A program made the position numbers and the translations under genes. The notes beneath the pieces are model-generated. The model did no database searches, was not told where the DNA came from, and saw nothing but the letters and a program-made list of their open reading frames with translations. A DNA stretch of 64,000 bases from Pseudomonas vlassakiae (GTDB lineage: Bacteria > Pseudomonadota > Gammaproteobacteria > Pseudomonadales > Pseudomonadaceae). The stretch covers positions 62,001 through 126,000 of the forward strand of contig NZ_JABWRP020000001.1 of NCBI RefSeq assembly GCF_014269035.2, given 5' to 3'. This document shows positions 55,051-63,514 of the stretch, in pieces. Numbering within the stretch: the stretch's first letter is position 1; each line of letters starts with the position of its first letter.

Positions 55051-55713
55051 TCATTGCTGCAGGATGTGGTTGAGCGACTCCAGCACTTCGGCGGTCAGCA
55101 GCTGCAGGCGATAGCTGTAAATCCCATACACCACCGCCATGGCTGCGGCACTGATCAGCAACGGGCTCCACCATGGCCACTGGCGGCGCATGCGGACGTT
55201 GCTCGGGGCGACATTGGCCAGGGGGGCGCAGACCTGTTCCGGTACCGGGCCACGCACTTCCCGGATGAGCGTGCAGATCTGCCGGAGCAGGGCGTTCAGC
55301 GCCTCGTCCAGGTACAGGCACAGGGCGTAGGAATAAGCCAGCAGTTGCGCGGCCTCATAACCGCGCTGGCGCATTTCCTCGACGATGTGGTCGACCTGGG
55401 TACGCACCTGCTGGTGCACCTCCAGGATGTTGGGCAGGTCGTCCAACGTGCGCAGGCGCATTACCAGGCCGAACAGCGGCATCGCCGCATCAATCATCGG
55501 ATTGTGGAAGGTGCCGCGCAGTTGGAGGTCAGGGTCGGCCGGGTAGCGCTCAGGCAATTCAGCGAATTCGGGTTGGCTTCTTGGCGAGTGGGAAGAGGGA
55601 CTGGCGCTCCATGCAGAGCGCTCGAGAATGGACGCGGCGTTGTGTTCGTTTATTGCTTGAGTGACACTTGGCGTATCCGCTTTCTTGCTGTTGGAATCAG
55701 ACTTTTGGAGCAT
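55051..55713 (-). CDS. Shortened DotU/TssL-family protein
   Basis: 220 residues from ATG 55713 (GAGGAA upstream). Residues ~68-140 (HNPMIDAAMPLFGLVMRLR...YALCLYLDEALNA) match the start of the DotU/TssL cytoplasmic domain. The sequence then passes directly to LLRQICTLIREVRGPVPEQV, normally found about 70 residues later, and ends with one membrane helix at ~181-201. The middle of the domain, including the usual WG...LL..FH segment, seems deleted in frame. It precedes vgrG by 19 bp. It may be a degenerate or specialised TssL. Confidence 0.7.
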   Translation of the reverse strand: MLQKSDSNSKKADTPSVTQAINEHNAASILERSAWSASPSSHSPRSQPEFAELPERYPADPDLQLRGTFHNPMIDAAMPLFGLVMRLRTLDDLPNILEVHQQVRTQVDHIVEEMRQRGYEAAQLLAYSYALCLYLDEALNALLRQICTLIREVRGPVPEQVCAPLANVAPSNVRMRRQWPWWSPLLISAAAMAVVYGIYSYRLQLLTAEVLESLNHILQQ

Positions 55714-55763
55714 GAAAGTTCCTCTTTCACCCGTCATTGCGCGGCTATGCCGGCCAACGGTTG

Positions 55764-55804
55764 GTTAGCGAACAGGTGCGTCTTGGTTGCACCTGAACAC
55801 TAAC
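55764..55804. repeat. Hairpin upstream of the DotU-like gene
   Basis: GTTAG and CAGGTGC pair with GCACCTG and CTAAC, with symmetric four-base internal loops. It lies 51 bp before the DotU-like start and marks the edge of the T6SS cassette. Confidence 0.4.
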
Positions 55805-55924
55805 GAGGAATCAATTCTCAGAGGAGCTTGGCTCTTCTTCAAAACTTGTAGGGCTTTTCCTTAAATAAATTTCCAGCCATGTGAGCAGAAGCAACTTAAT
55901 TGTCTGCGCGGCAAAAAGTGGAGC

Positions 55925-55953
55925 GGTAAATGGCAGTCAGCTTGCCATTCACC
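55925..55953 (-). terminator. Inverted repeat after the dehydrogenase gene
   Basis: GGTAAATGGCA pairs with TGCCATTCACC with one mismatch, 21 bases after the dehydrogenase stop on the minus strand. CTTTTTG follows a few bases later. It probably ends the catabolic operon. Confidence 0.5.
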
Positions 55954-55973
55954 GTTCTCACTGCAGGTTCAAA

Positions 55974-56924
55974 TCAGACCACCAACCCCTGCGGCTTACG
56001 CCCGGCAAACACATCCACCAGGCTGGCGACGACCATCTCGCCCATGCGCGTGCGGGTCTGCACCGTGGCACTGGCGCGATGCGGCTGCAGCACCACATCC
56101 TCACGTTCGAACAAGGCCTCGGGCGCCCGTGGTTCATCGGCAAACACATCCAGCGCCGCGCCAGCGATGTCGCCGGCCTCCAGCGCCGCGATCAACGCCG
56201 CTTCATCCACCAGCTTGCCGCGCGCGATGTTGATCAGATACCCCTCGGCGCCCAACGCCTGGAGCACCTCACGGTTGACCAGCGCTTCGCCCTTGTCGGC
56301 TGCGGCCGCCAGAATCAACGCATCGCTGTCCTTGGCCAGTTGCAGCAGATCCGCCTCGAAACCATAAGGCACTTCCAGCGCCTGCAGATCGGTGTAGCGA
56401 ATCGGGCAACCGAACGCCGCCGCCCGCTGCGCCACGGCGCGGCCGACCCGGCCCATGCCGACGATGCCCACGCGCATGCCCGATACCTGGCGGGCCAGCG
56501 GCAGCGGTGCCAGTGGCGTGGCGCTGGTAGCCCAATGGCCGGCGCGGACGAAGCGGTCACCGGTGCAGATGCCACGGCACACGCCGATCAGCAGGCCGAT
56601 GGCGAGGTCGGCGACATCCTCGGTGAGGGCGCCGATGGTCGCTGTCACCTGAATGCCACGGTCGCGGGCATAGGGCAGGTCCACCGCGTCGGTGCCGACG
56701 CCATTGACCGCGATCACTTCGAGGTTGGGCAGGCGCGCCATCAGCGCCTGGCTGATGCCGGTGTGGCCACCGGTGATCACGCCGCGGATGTTGTCGGCAT
56801 GCTGGCTGACATAGGCGTCCTTGTCAGCCTGCTCGTAGTAGCGGTGCACGGTGAACAGCTGTTCCAGGCGCTCACGGATGTGCGGGATGAGGATCGGGCT
56901 CAGTTGCAGGACTTCAGGTTTCAT
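55974..56924 (-). CDS. D-isomer-specific 2-hydroxyacid dehydrogenase
   Basis: 316 residues. The Rossmann motif is GIVGMGRVGRAVAQRA, and the catalytic Arg/Glu/His lie in NIARGKLVDE, FADEPRAPE and LQPHRAS. It reduces a 2-oxo acid such as glyoxylate, hydroxypyruvate or pyruvate with NAD(P)H, or runs in reverse. It is the last gene of a minus-strand set with SDR and FAH genes, 24 bp after the SDR stop. ATG 56924 is preceded by GGAG. Confidence 0.88.
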   Translation of the reverse strand: MKPEVLQLSPILIPHIRERLEQLFTVHRYYEQADKDAYVSQHADNIRGVITGGHTGISQALMARLPNLEVIAVNGVGTDAVDLPYARDRGIQVTATIGALTEDVADLAIGLLIGVCRGICTGDRFVRAGHWATSATPLAPLPLARQVSGMRVGIVGMGRVGRAVAQRAAAFGCPIRYTDLQALEVPYGFEADLLQLAKDSDALILAAAADKGEALVNREVLQALGAEGYLINIARGKLVDEAALIAALEAGDIAGAALDVFADEPRAPEALFEREDVVLQPHRASATVQTRTRMGEMVVASLVDVFAGRKPQGLVV

Positions 56925-56948
56925 CGGTCACTCCATCAGGAACAGGGA

Positions 56949-57707
56949 TCAGCCACGGCCAACGAACGGCATGTTGCTGGCCATCACGGTCATGTTCAGT
57001 ACGTTGGCGTCCAAGGGCAGCGCGGCGATGTAGCGCACCGCATCGGCCACATGGCGCACGTCGAGCATCGGCTCGGCGGCGGTCTCGCCATTGGCCTGGC
57101 GCACGCCACGGGTCATGCGCTCGGACAGTTCGGTCAGGGCATTGCCGATGTCCACCTGGCTGCAGACGATGTTGTACGGGCGGCCATCCAGCGCCAGTGC
57201 CTTGGTCAGGCCGAGCACCGCGTGCTTGCTGGCGGTGTAGGGCGCCGTGAACGGGCGCGGGGTGTGCGCCGAGATCGAGCCGTTGTTGATGATCCGCCCG
57301 CCTTGCGGCTGCTGGCGGCGCATCAGGCCGAAGGCGGCACGGGCGCACAGGAACACCCCGTCGACGTTGGTGGCGATGACGTTGCGCCAGTTCTCCAGCG
57401 GCAGCTCGTCGACCGGCACGGCGGGGGCATTGATGCCCGCGTTGTTGAAGATCACATCGAGGCGCCCATGTACCTCTTCGATGGTGGCGAACAGCTGTGC
57501 GACGCTCTGTTCATCGCGTACGTCGGTGGGTACGGCCAAGGCTTCACCACCGGCTGCCAGCGCTTGCTCAACTACCGATTGCAGCGGCTCTGCGCGGCGA
57601 CCGGCGAGGATCAGGCTGAAGCCGTCTTCCAGCAGGGCGAGGGCGACAGCGCGGCCGATGCCGCTGCCGGCACCGGTGACCAGGGCGACTTTGTTGTTTT
57701 GGCTCAT
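56949..57707 (-). CDS. Short-chain dehydrogenase/reductase (SDR)
   Basis: 252 residues. The cofactor motif is [18 protein letters not shown] is present as FNNAGIN, and the catalytic Ser-Tyr-Lys is in [20 protein letters not shown]. It oxidises or reduces a secondary alcohol. In this setting it could oxidise a 2-keto-3-deoxy sugar acid to the 2,4-diketo acid that an FAH-family hydrolase then cleaves; that link is an inference from gene order. Confidence 0.9.
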   Translation of the reverse strand: MSQNNKVALVTGAGSGIGRAVALALLEDGFSLILAGRRAEPLQSVVEQALAAGGEALAVPTDVRDEQSVAQLFATIEEVHGRLDVIFNNAGINAPAVPVDELPLENWRNVIATNVDGVFLCARAAFGLMRRQQPQGGRIINNGSISAHTPRPFTAPYTASKHAVLGLTKALALDGRPYNIVCSQVDIGNALTELSERMTRGVRQANGETAAEPMLDVRHVADAVRYIAALPLDANVLNMTVMASNMPFVGRG

Positions 57708-57724
57708 AGAGGACTCCAGTGGAT

Positions 57725-58435
57725 TCAGGCAGCGTTGGCGGCTTGCCCGGCAGGGCGAGGGCCGACGCGCAGGTGCAGTTCGCCGATGCCATCGATGCCG
57801 GCGTGGATCGTGTCGCCCGGGTTCAGCGGCGCCACGCCTGGCGGGCTGCCGGTCATGATCAGGTCACCGGGGCGCAGCGGTAGCTGGCGGGACAGCCGGC
57901 TGATCACTTCGGCCAGCGCCCAGGTCTGCTGACTGAGGTGGGCACGCTGGCGCTCCTGTCCGTTCACTTGCAACCACAGCGATGCGTCCAGTGGCCAGGC
58001 GCATTCGCTGGCAGGGACGATGGCGCTCATCGGTGCCGAGGCATCGAACACCTTGGCGCCTTCCCACGGCAGGCCCTCGGCTTTGGCCCTGCGCTGGTGG
58101 TCGCGACGGGTCATGTCGAGGCCGGCAGCAAAGCCGAACACATGTTCCAGGGCATGTCCCGGCGCAATGTCGGCGCCGCCCTTGGCGATGGCTGCGACCA
58201 GCTCGATTTCGTGGCAGAACTCATCGGTCTGCGGTGGGAAGGGCAGTTCACCCTGCGCCTCGACCACGTTGCTCGCCGGTTTCATGAAGAACACAGGCTC
58301 CTGTGGCGCCGGGCCGTAGGTCTCCGGCCAGGGATAGTTGCGGCCCAGGCAGAACACCCGGCCGACCGGGAAGCGCACAGCGCTGCCGCGGATCGGCAGG
58401 CTGACGATGGGCGGCGGGTTGAACAGGTAGGTCAT
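57725..58435 (-). CDS. Fumarylacetoacetate hydrolase family protein
   Basis: 236 residues. The metal-binding EIELVAAI segment and [30 protein letters not shown] and [20 protein letters not shown] are typical of FAH/fumarylpyruvate hydrolase proteins. It hydrolyses a C-C bond in a 2,4-diketo acid. GGAGG precedes ATG 58435. It lies between the MFS gene and the SDR gene on one strand. Confidence 0.9.
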   Translation of the reverse strand: MTYLFNPPPIVSLPIRGSAVRFPVGRVFCLGRNYPWPETYGPAPQEPVFFMKPASNVVEAQGELPFPPQTDEFCHEIELVAAIAKGGADIAPGHALEHVFGFAAGLDMTRRDHQRRAKAEGLPWEGAKVFDASAPMSAIVPASECAWPLDASLWLQVNGQERQRAHLSQQTWALAEVISRLSRQLPLRPGDLIMTGSPPGVAPLNPGDTIHAGIDGIGELHLRVGPRPAGQAANAA

Positions 58436-58528
58436 GGATGGATCCTCCGTGCTGGAGTGGCCAGCGTAAGGCAGAGGCTGGCCGGCAAAGTTGGACGAAA
58501 ACGGGGTCGGCTTGGACTATCCCGGGAA

Positions 58529-58633
58529 CCTGTGCCGCCCCTTTCGCGGCTGAGGCCGCTGCCACAGGTACAGCGCTGCCCCCAGGCCTGGCGCTACCCC
58601 CTGCAGGAGCGGCTTCAGCCGCGAATCGGCCGG
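58529..58633. repeat. REP-like palindromes between the MFS and FAH genes
   Basis: CCTGTGCCGCCCCTTTCGCG followed by GCTGAGGCCGCTGCCACAGG (58529-58568) and GGAGCGGCTTCAGCCGCGAA (58606-58625) are palindromic units of the REP type. They fill most of the 220 bp gap. Confidence 0.5.
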
Positions 58634-58655
58634 TATCACCGACGCATTCCTCGGA

Positions 58656-59996
58656 TCAGGCCCCAGTCTTCAGCTCGATCCGATACAGCTTCCCAAGCAG
58701 CAGCGAATACGAAAGGGTGCCCATCAACGCCACCCCACCGATGAACCAGAACGCCATGGCAAACGAGCCGCTGGCATGCACGATCGCGCCAATCACGATG
58801 GGCGTGACGATGCCGCCGATGTTCGCCGCCAGGCTGGTGATCCCGCCGGTCAGGCCGATCAGTTCCTTGGGCGCCACCTCCGACACCGCCGCCCACGACG
58901 CCGAGGCGATGCCCTGGGCGAAGAACGCCAGGGTAAGGATGGCGATGCACACCAGATTGGAGTCGGTGAAGTTCACCAGCACGATCGACATGCCCAGCAT
59001 CGAACCCACCACCAGCGGCAGCTTGCGGGCGAATGACAGCGAGTGACCCTTGCGGATCAGCAGGTCGGAAACGATCCCCGCGAGGAGGATGCCCACCGTG
59101 GCGCCAATGAACGGCATGACGGCGAAGACGCCGACCTTGATCAAGGTCAGCTGGCGCTCTTCGATCAGGTAGGTGGGGAACCAGGTGAGGAAGAAGTAAA
59201 GCGCCGAGGTGCTGGCGAACTTGCCCAGGCAAATGGCCCAGATCTGCCGGTAGCGGAACAGCTCGGCAACCTGGCGCCAGTCGAAACGGGTACGCTCCTG
59301 GCTGCTTTTCACCAGGCCGCCGCCTTGCTCGATGTAGGCCAGTTCCTGCGGGCTGACCTGCTTGCAGTTCAGCGGGTCGCGGTACAGCCACAGCCACACC
59401 ACGCCGAACAGGATGCCGACCAGGCCGGTGCTGTAGAACACATGGCGCCAGTCGTAGGTGGTCGCCAGCCACAGCAGCGCGCCGGTGAACAGTGCGGTGC
59501 CTAGGTACTGGCCACACACGTAGATGCTGCTGGCCATGCCGCGCTCGCGGGCCGGGAACCACACCGTGACCGCGCGGCTGTTGGCCGGGAAAGCCGGGGC
59601 TTCCATGGCACCGACTGCCAGGCGCAGGCCGAACAGTGAGGCAAAGCCGCCGGCCAGGCCCTGGGCCACGGTGACCGCCGACCAGCTGATCAGCGACACG
59701 CCGTAGGTCAGGCGCGAGCCGAAGCGGTCGGCGATGAAACCGGCCGGTACCAGGGCCAGGGCGTAGGTCCAGGCGAAGGCGGAGAAGATCAGGCCCATCT
59801 CGACCTTGTCCAGGCCCAGGTCCTTGGCCATGAACGGCGCAGCGATGGAGATGTTCACCCGGTCGACATAGTTGATGATGGTCGCCACTAACAACAGCGA
59901 CAGCATGAACCAGCGGCGGCGGGTGGGCAGACGCTGGGCAGGGGCCGCGTCCAGCGCGAATGGCGACGCGGCGCGAGGGGTAGGCGTGCTCGACAT
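58656..59996 (-). CDS. MFS transporter, anion:cation symporter (ACS) type
   Basis: 446 residues with twelve helices. ATIINYVDRVNISIAAPFMAKDLGLDKVEMG and PAFPANSRAVTVWFPARERG place it in the ACS group with glucarate, galactonate and hexuronate transporters (GudP-like). It likely brings in the sugar acid or related anion handled by the FAH/SDR/dehydrogenase genes. GAGG precedes ATG 59996. It diverges from the AraC gene, with 294 bp between them. Confidence 0.9.
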   Translation of the reverse strand: MSSTPTPRAASPFALDAAPAQRLPTRRRWFMLSLLLVATIINYVDRVNISIAAPFMAKDLGLDKVEMGLIFSAFAWTYALALVPAGFIADRFGSRLTYGVSLISWSAVTVAQGLAGGFASLFGLRLAVGAMEAPAFPANSRAVTVWFPARERGMASSIYVCGQYLGTALFTGALLWLATTYDWRHVFYSTGLVGILFGVVWLWLYRDPLNCKQVSPQELAYIEQGGGLVKSSQERTRFDWRQVAELFRYRQIWAICLGKFASTSALYFFLTWFPTYLIEERQLTLIKVGVFAVMPFIGATVGILLAGIVSDLLIRKGHSLSFARKLPLVVGSMLGMSIVLVNFTDSNLVCIAILTLAFFAQGIASASWAAVSEVAPKELIGLTGGITSLAANIGGIVTPIVIGAIVHASGSFAMAFWFIGGVALMGTLSYSLLLGKLYRIELKTGA

Positions 59997-60056
59997 GAGT
60001 CGACCTCGTTTGTTGTTGTTGGTAGAGGTTGGGCTGCAGTCCCTTTTCTAAAGTGG

Positions 60057-60262
60057 TCGTACAACGAATCGAATGCAATGGCGGTTTTAGACCGTTTTTT
60101 TTACAGAGGGTGGGCTAGGTTGGTGCTGTCCAAGAAAATTCACTGTCAGGGTTTTGCCCGGAGTTCTTGCTGAATACCGCGTTTTATGCGGGTTGTGTGG
60201 ATTTGCTGTTGCGCAGGTTTTTGCAGAAGGGGTTGAATTGCAGAGTTTGGACATCGTACAAC
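60057..60262. promoter_or_regulatory. Repeated TCGTACAAC motif in the divergent region
   Basis: The same nine bases occur at 60057-60065, 61 bp before the MFS start, and at 60254-60262, 29 bp before the AraC start. The spacing to both genes suggests binding sites for a regulator, perhaps one encoded outside this cluster or the AraC protein itself. Confidence 0.4.
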
Positions 60263-60290
60263 TAAAAGCCCCGCAACTCGGAGATTGCCC

Positions 60291-61220
60291 ATGCCCCCCA
60301 AGCGCGAGGTCCCGACCTACGTCATGCAGCAGCGCAGCGAGCTGATGGATTTCTACATCCGCGACCAGCGCGGTCGCCCCGCCGAGACCGCGCCGCATCG
60401 TCACGAGTACTTCCAGATCCAGGTCAACTTCGGCGGCGACACGGTGCAGCACATCGGCAGCGTGCAGCGCCCCTTCGAGCGCAACACATTGGCCTTCATC
60501 CTGCCGCACCGGGTGCATGTGATCCCGCATCCGGCCGACAGCGACTTCGTGGTCATCAATTTCTCCCAGACGTTCCTGCTGCCGCACCTGGCCTGCGACC
60601 CGATGGACCTGGAAGAGGTGTCGATCCTGCAGGCGCCGGAGCTGTCACCGTTCCGCTTCCAGGAGCACCTCGACTTCTGCCTCGACGAGGCCGACTTCGC
60701 CGAGGTGCGGCAGATCCTCGATCGGATGCGCACGTTGGATGCCAATCGCCGCTTTGGTAGCCGCGAAATGCTCAAGGGCCTGCTGCTGCAGCTCATCGGC
60801 CAGGTCTGCGGCCTGTACGCCGAGCCGCTGCGCGAACTGGCCGACAGCAATGCCGCGCAGCTCAGCCGCCGCGCCGCACTGGGCCGCATGAGCGAGTATC
60901 TGCGCCGGCATATCGACGACCCCGACCTGAACCTGCAGAAAGTCGCCGCCGCCACCTACCTGTCGCCGACCTACCTGACCCACTGGCTGCGCAAGGAAAT
61001 CGGCAAGACCTTCAGCGAGCTGGTGCTGGAGCGGCGCATGCACACTGCACGCAATTACCTGCTCAATGGCAGCCGCCCGGTGGGCGAGGTGGCGCGGCTT
61101 TGTGGCTTTGCCGATGAGGCCTACTTCTCGCGGCGCTTCCGCCAGATCCATGGCCTGCCGCCAGGGCAGTTCCGCCGCCAGCAGCGCGACCCGGATACGC
61201 CGCAGGTGGCGATGCGGTAA
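60291..61220 (+). CDS. AraC-family transcriptional regulator
   Basis: 309 residues from ATG 60291, which follows GGAG by seven bases. The N-terminal cupin-like ligand domain contains ETAPHRHEYFQIQVNFGG. The C-terminal double helix-turn-helix (LQKVAAATYLSPTYLTHWLRKEIGKTF and VGEVARLCGFADEAYFSRRFRQIHGLPPGQFR) binds DNA. It probably activates the divergent MFS-FAH-SDR-dehydrogenase genes in response to their substrate. Confidence 0.92.
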   Translation: MPPKREVPTYVMQQRSELMDFYIRDQRGRPAETAPHRHEYFQIQVNFGGDTVQHIGSVQRPFERNTLAFILPHRVHVIPHPADSDFVVINFSQTFLLPHLACDPMDLEEVSILQAPELSPFRFQEHLDFCLDEADFAEVRQILDRMRTLDANRRFGSREMLKGLLLQLIGQVCGLYAEPLRELADSNAAQLSRRAALGRMSEYLRRHIDDPDLNLQKVAAATYLSPTYLTHWLRKEIGKTFSELVLERRMHTARNYLLNGSRPVGEVARLCGFADEAYFSRRFRQIHGLPPGQFRRQQRDPDTPQVAMR

Positions 61221-61230
61221 GCTTGCCGGC

Positions 61231-62163
61231 ATGAACCTCGACACCCGTATCAAGTACCGTCACCTGCTGTGTTTCCTGGAGATTGCCCGGCAGGGCAGCC
61301 TGGCCAGGGCGGCGGATATTCTGGCGATCAGCCAGCCGGCGATCTCCAAGACCCTCAAGGAGCTCGAGGACCTGCTCGAAGCGCGCCTGTTCGAACGCAG
61401 CCGCCAGGGCGTCGAGCTGACCCCGGCTGGCACGCGATTCATGCGTTACGCCGGGCCTAGCGTGCAGGCGCTGCGTGATGGCGTCAGCAGCTTGCGCGGT
61501 GAGGCGCGGGCACCGTCGCAGGTGCGCATCGGCGTGCTGTCGACGGTCGAGGGGCTGCTCATGCCCGAAGTGCTGTGTCGCCTGCATCAGCGCCACGAGG
61601 CCATGGTGATCAGCGTGGTCACCGGGGTCAGTGCGCAGTTGCTTGGGCAACTGCACCTGGGCGAGCTGGAACTGGTGGTCGGGCGCATGACCGAAAGCCC
61701 ACAGATCCAGGGGCTGTCATTCGAGCACCTGTACAGCGAGTCCATGGCCCTGGTGGTGCGCCCCGGCCATCCTTTGCTGGCAAGTGCACCGGTGGAGCGG
61801 CAGCGGGTCGGGCAGTACCCCTTGGTGCTGCCACCGCCGGGCACCACCATTCGCCAGCATGCCGACAGCCTGTTCGTGCAGTGCGGCATCCAGATGCCGG
61901 CGCAGCGCCTGGAGACCTTGTCGTTGGCGTTGAGCCGGCGTTATCTGCTGGGTAGCGATGCGTTGTGGGTGGCGCCGATGGATGCGGTGCTGCTTGATTT
62001 GCGCCGCGGGGAGCTGGCCGAGCTCGACCTGGGCGTGCGCGAACCGGGCGGGTCGGTGGGGATCTGCCGCAATGCCGCCTTGCCGCTGAGTTTGCCGGGG
62101 CAGTGGGTTTGCGAGGTGCTGCGCGAGCTGGCAGAGCAGTATCGGGAGGGGCGGTATCCTTGA
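61231..62163 (+). CDS. LysR-family regulator, PcaQ-like
   Basis: 310 residues from ATG 61231, ten bases after the AraC stop. The N-terminal winged helix reads HLLCFLEIARQGSLARAADILAISQPAISKTLKELEDLLEARLFERS. The start (DTRIKYRHL) and the HLGELELVVGRM region resemble PcaQ/GbpR proteins, which sense aromatic-pathway intermediates or sugars. It is likely cotranscribed with the AraC gene. The specific PcaQ identity is not certain. Confidence 0.87.
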   Translation: MNLDTRIKYRHLLCFLEIARQGSLARAADILAISQPAISKTLKELEDLLEARLFERSRQGVELTPAGTRFMRYAGPSVQALRDGVSSLRGEARAPSQVRIGVLSTVEGLLMPEVLCRLHQRHEAMVISVVTGVSAQLLGQLHLGELELVVGRMTESPQIQGLSFEHLYSESMALVVRPGHPLLASAPVERQRVGQYPLVLPPPGTTIRQHADSLFVQCGIQMPAQRLETLSLALSRRYLLGSDALWVAPMDAVLLDLRRGELAELDLGVREPGGSVGICRNAALPLSLPGQWVCEVLRELAEQYREGRYP

Positions 62164-62479
62164 GCTGCCTGGCGCTGAATCTGTTGTGACAGGCCCCTGG
62201 TGGCCATCACACCATCCAGATCCAGGCCCCTGCCACCCCCCGACCAACCCCAGCAACCTCCCTCAGAACCCACCGAAATTAAAAGCCACAAAAACCAGGA
62301 AAACCCGGCACAACGGGTCAATACTGGCAAATGGCTGTAAAGCTTCCATGAAGAAGCTTTTACCTACTGAACTTCCTTACGAAAACCCGCTCCTATGCCG
62401 GTAGCCATTGGTGATGGCCGCCTGATAAGCTCGCGGCTTTACCCTGATTGCCCTTATGGCGCATGAACAAGGAAATAGC
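62164..62479. other. Intergenic region with two hairpins
   Basis: The 316 bp hold no gene. ACCCG-GCACAA-CGGGT near 62313-62328 and a bulged stem GTAAAGCTTC/GAAGCTTTTAC at 62337-62363 are visible. Both could end the LysR transcript. The promoter of the FKBP gene must lie in the right half. Confidence 0.45.
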
Positions 62480-63235
62480 ATGAAACAGCATCGTCTGGCG
62501 GCTGCGGTTGCCCTGGTAGGCCTGGTACTGGCTGGCTGTGATCAACAAGCCAGCAGCCCCGAGCTGAAAACTCCGGCACAGAAAGCCTCCTACGGTATCG
62601 GCCTGAACATGGGCAAGAGCCTGGCGCAGGAAGGCATGGAAGATCTTGATTCGAAAGCGGTCGCTCTCGGCATCGAAGACGCTGTCGGCAAGAAAGAGCA
62701 ACGCATCAAGGACGAAGAGCTGGTAGAAGCCTTCACCGCGCTGCAGAAGCGCGCCGAAGAGCGCCTGGCCAAGGCCAGCGAAGAAGCTGCCAGTGCTGGC
62801 AAGAAATTCCTCGAAGAGAACGCCAAGAAGCCTGGTGTGGTTACCACCGCCTCTGGCCTGCAGTATGAAGTCGTGAAGAAGGCCGACGGCCCGCAGCCAA
62901 AGCCGACCGACGTGGTCACCGTTCACTACGAAGGCAAGCTGATCGATGGCAAGGTGTTCGACAGCTCGGTCGAGCGTGGCAGCCCGATCGACCTGCCCGT
63001 CAGCGGTGTGATCCCAGGCTGGGTCGAAGGCCTGCAGCTGATGCACGTTGGCGAGAAGTACAAACTGTTCATCCCGGCTGAGCTGGCCTACGGTGCGCAA
63101 AGCCCGAGCCCGCTGATCCCGGCCAACTCGGTGCTGGTGTTCGACCTGGAACTGATCGCCATCAAGGACCCAGCCCAGCTGCAGGGTGGCGAAGCACCCG
63201 AAGCTGAAGCCCCGGCCGAAGCACCTGCCAAGTAA
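62480..63235 (+). CDS. FKBP-type peptidyl-prolyl isomerase, lipoprotein
   Basis: 251 residues from ATG 62480, preceded by AAGGAA. A lipobox (LVLAGC) puts the lipidated Cys at residue ~23, and Asp follows it. The N-terminal dimerisation domain (ASYGIGLNMGKSLAQEGM) and a long helix precede the FKBP domain (VTVHYEGKLIDGKVFDSS, VIPGWVEGLQLMHVGEKYKLFIP, LAYGAQ). The tail is Ala/Glu/Pro-rich. It helps fold envelope proteins. A clear terminator follows. Confidence 0.93.
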   Translation: MKQHRLAAAVALVGLVLAGCDQQASSPELKTPAQKASYGIGLNMGKSLAQEGMEDLDSKAVALGIEDAVGKKEQRIKDEELVEAFTALQKRAEERLAKASEEAASAGKKFLEENAKKPGVVTTASGLQYEVVKKADGPQPKPTDVVTVHYEGKLIDGKVFDSSVERGSPIDLPVSGVIPGWVEGLQLMHVGEKYKLFIPAELAYGAQSPSPLIPANSVLVFDLELIAIKDPAQLQGGEAPEAEAPAEAPAK

Positions 63236-63253
63236 CAACGGCTGGTACTTGCA

Positions 63254-63285
63254 CAACGCCCCGTCCTGACGGGGCGTTGTCGTTT
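63254..63285 (+). terminator. Terminator after the FKBP gene
   Basis: CAACGCCCCGT-CCTG-ACGGGGCGTTG is a perfect 11-bp stem followed by TCGTTT, 18 bases after the stop codon. Confidence 0.88.
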
Positions 63286-63466
63286 GTGAGGGCTCATTCG
63301 GCGAACCTCGTGCGGCGGCGATTGTCCGAGCAAATGCAGTGTGAAGAAGCCGGAAGCTTCTGACGCAGATCGTTTGCAGATCTGAAACGGCTGCGTAAAA
63401 AACGCCCGATCTGAGCGGGACCCTTGCCTTGTGGGCGCCCGCCGTCACAAACTTCGCCCTGTTCAC

Positions 63467-63497
63467 AAGGTTATCCACAATAAATGTGGATAACCTT
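63467..63497. promoter_or_regulatory. Perfect hairpin of two consensus DnaA boxes
   Basis: AAGGTTATCCACA and TGTGGATAACCTT are exact complements around ATAAA. Each arm holds a perfect DnaA box (63471-63479 and 63485-63493, opposite orientation). It lies 17 bp before the ykvA-like start, inside its leader. Confidence 0.7.
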
Positions 63498-63514
63498 TCC
63501 CTGCTGGAGGCTCC

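Noticed and set aside
47766..55713. Prophage tail module instead of T6SS
   Set aside because: The VgrG N-terminus, DUF4123, VasX-type effector and PAAR are T6SS components; no tail tape measure, lysis or integrase genes are present.
55881..57932. Open frame of 683 codons opposite the dehydrogenase and SDR genes
   Set aside because: Antisense to two well-supported enzymes, and crosses their intergenic gap and terminator.
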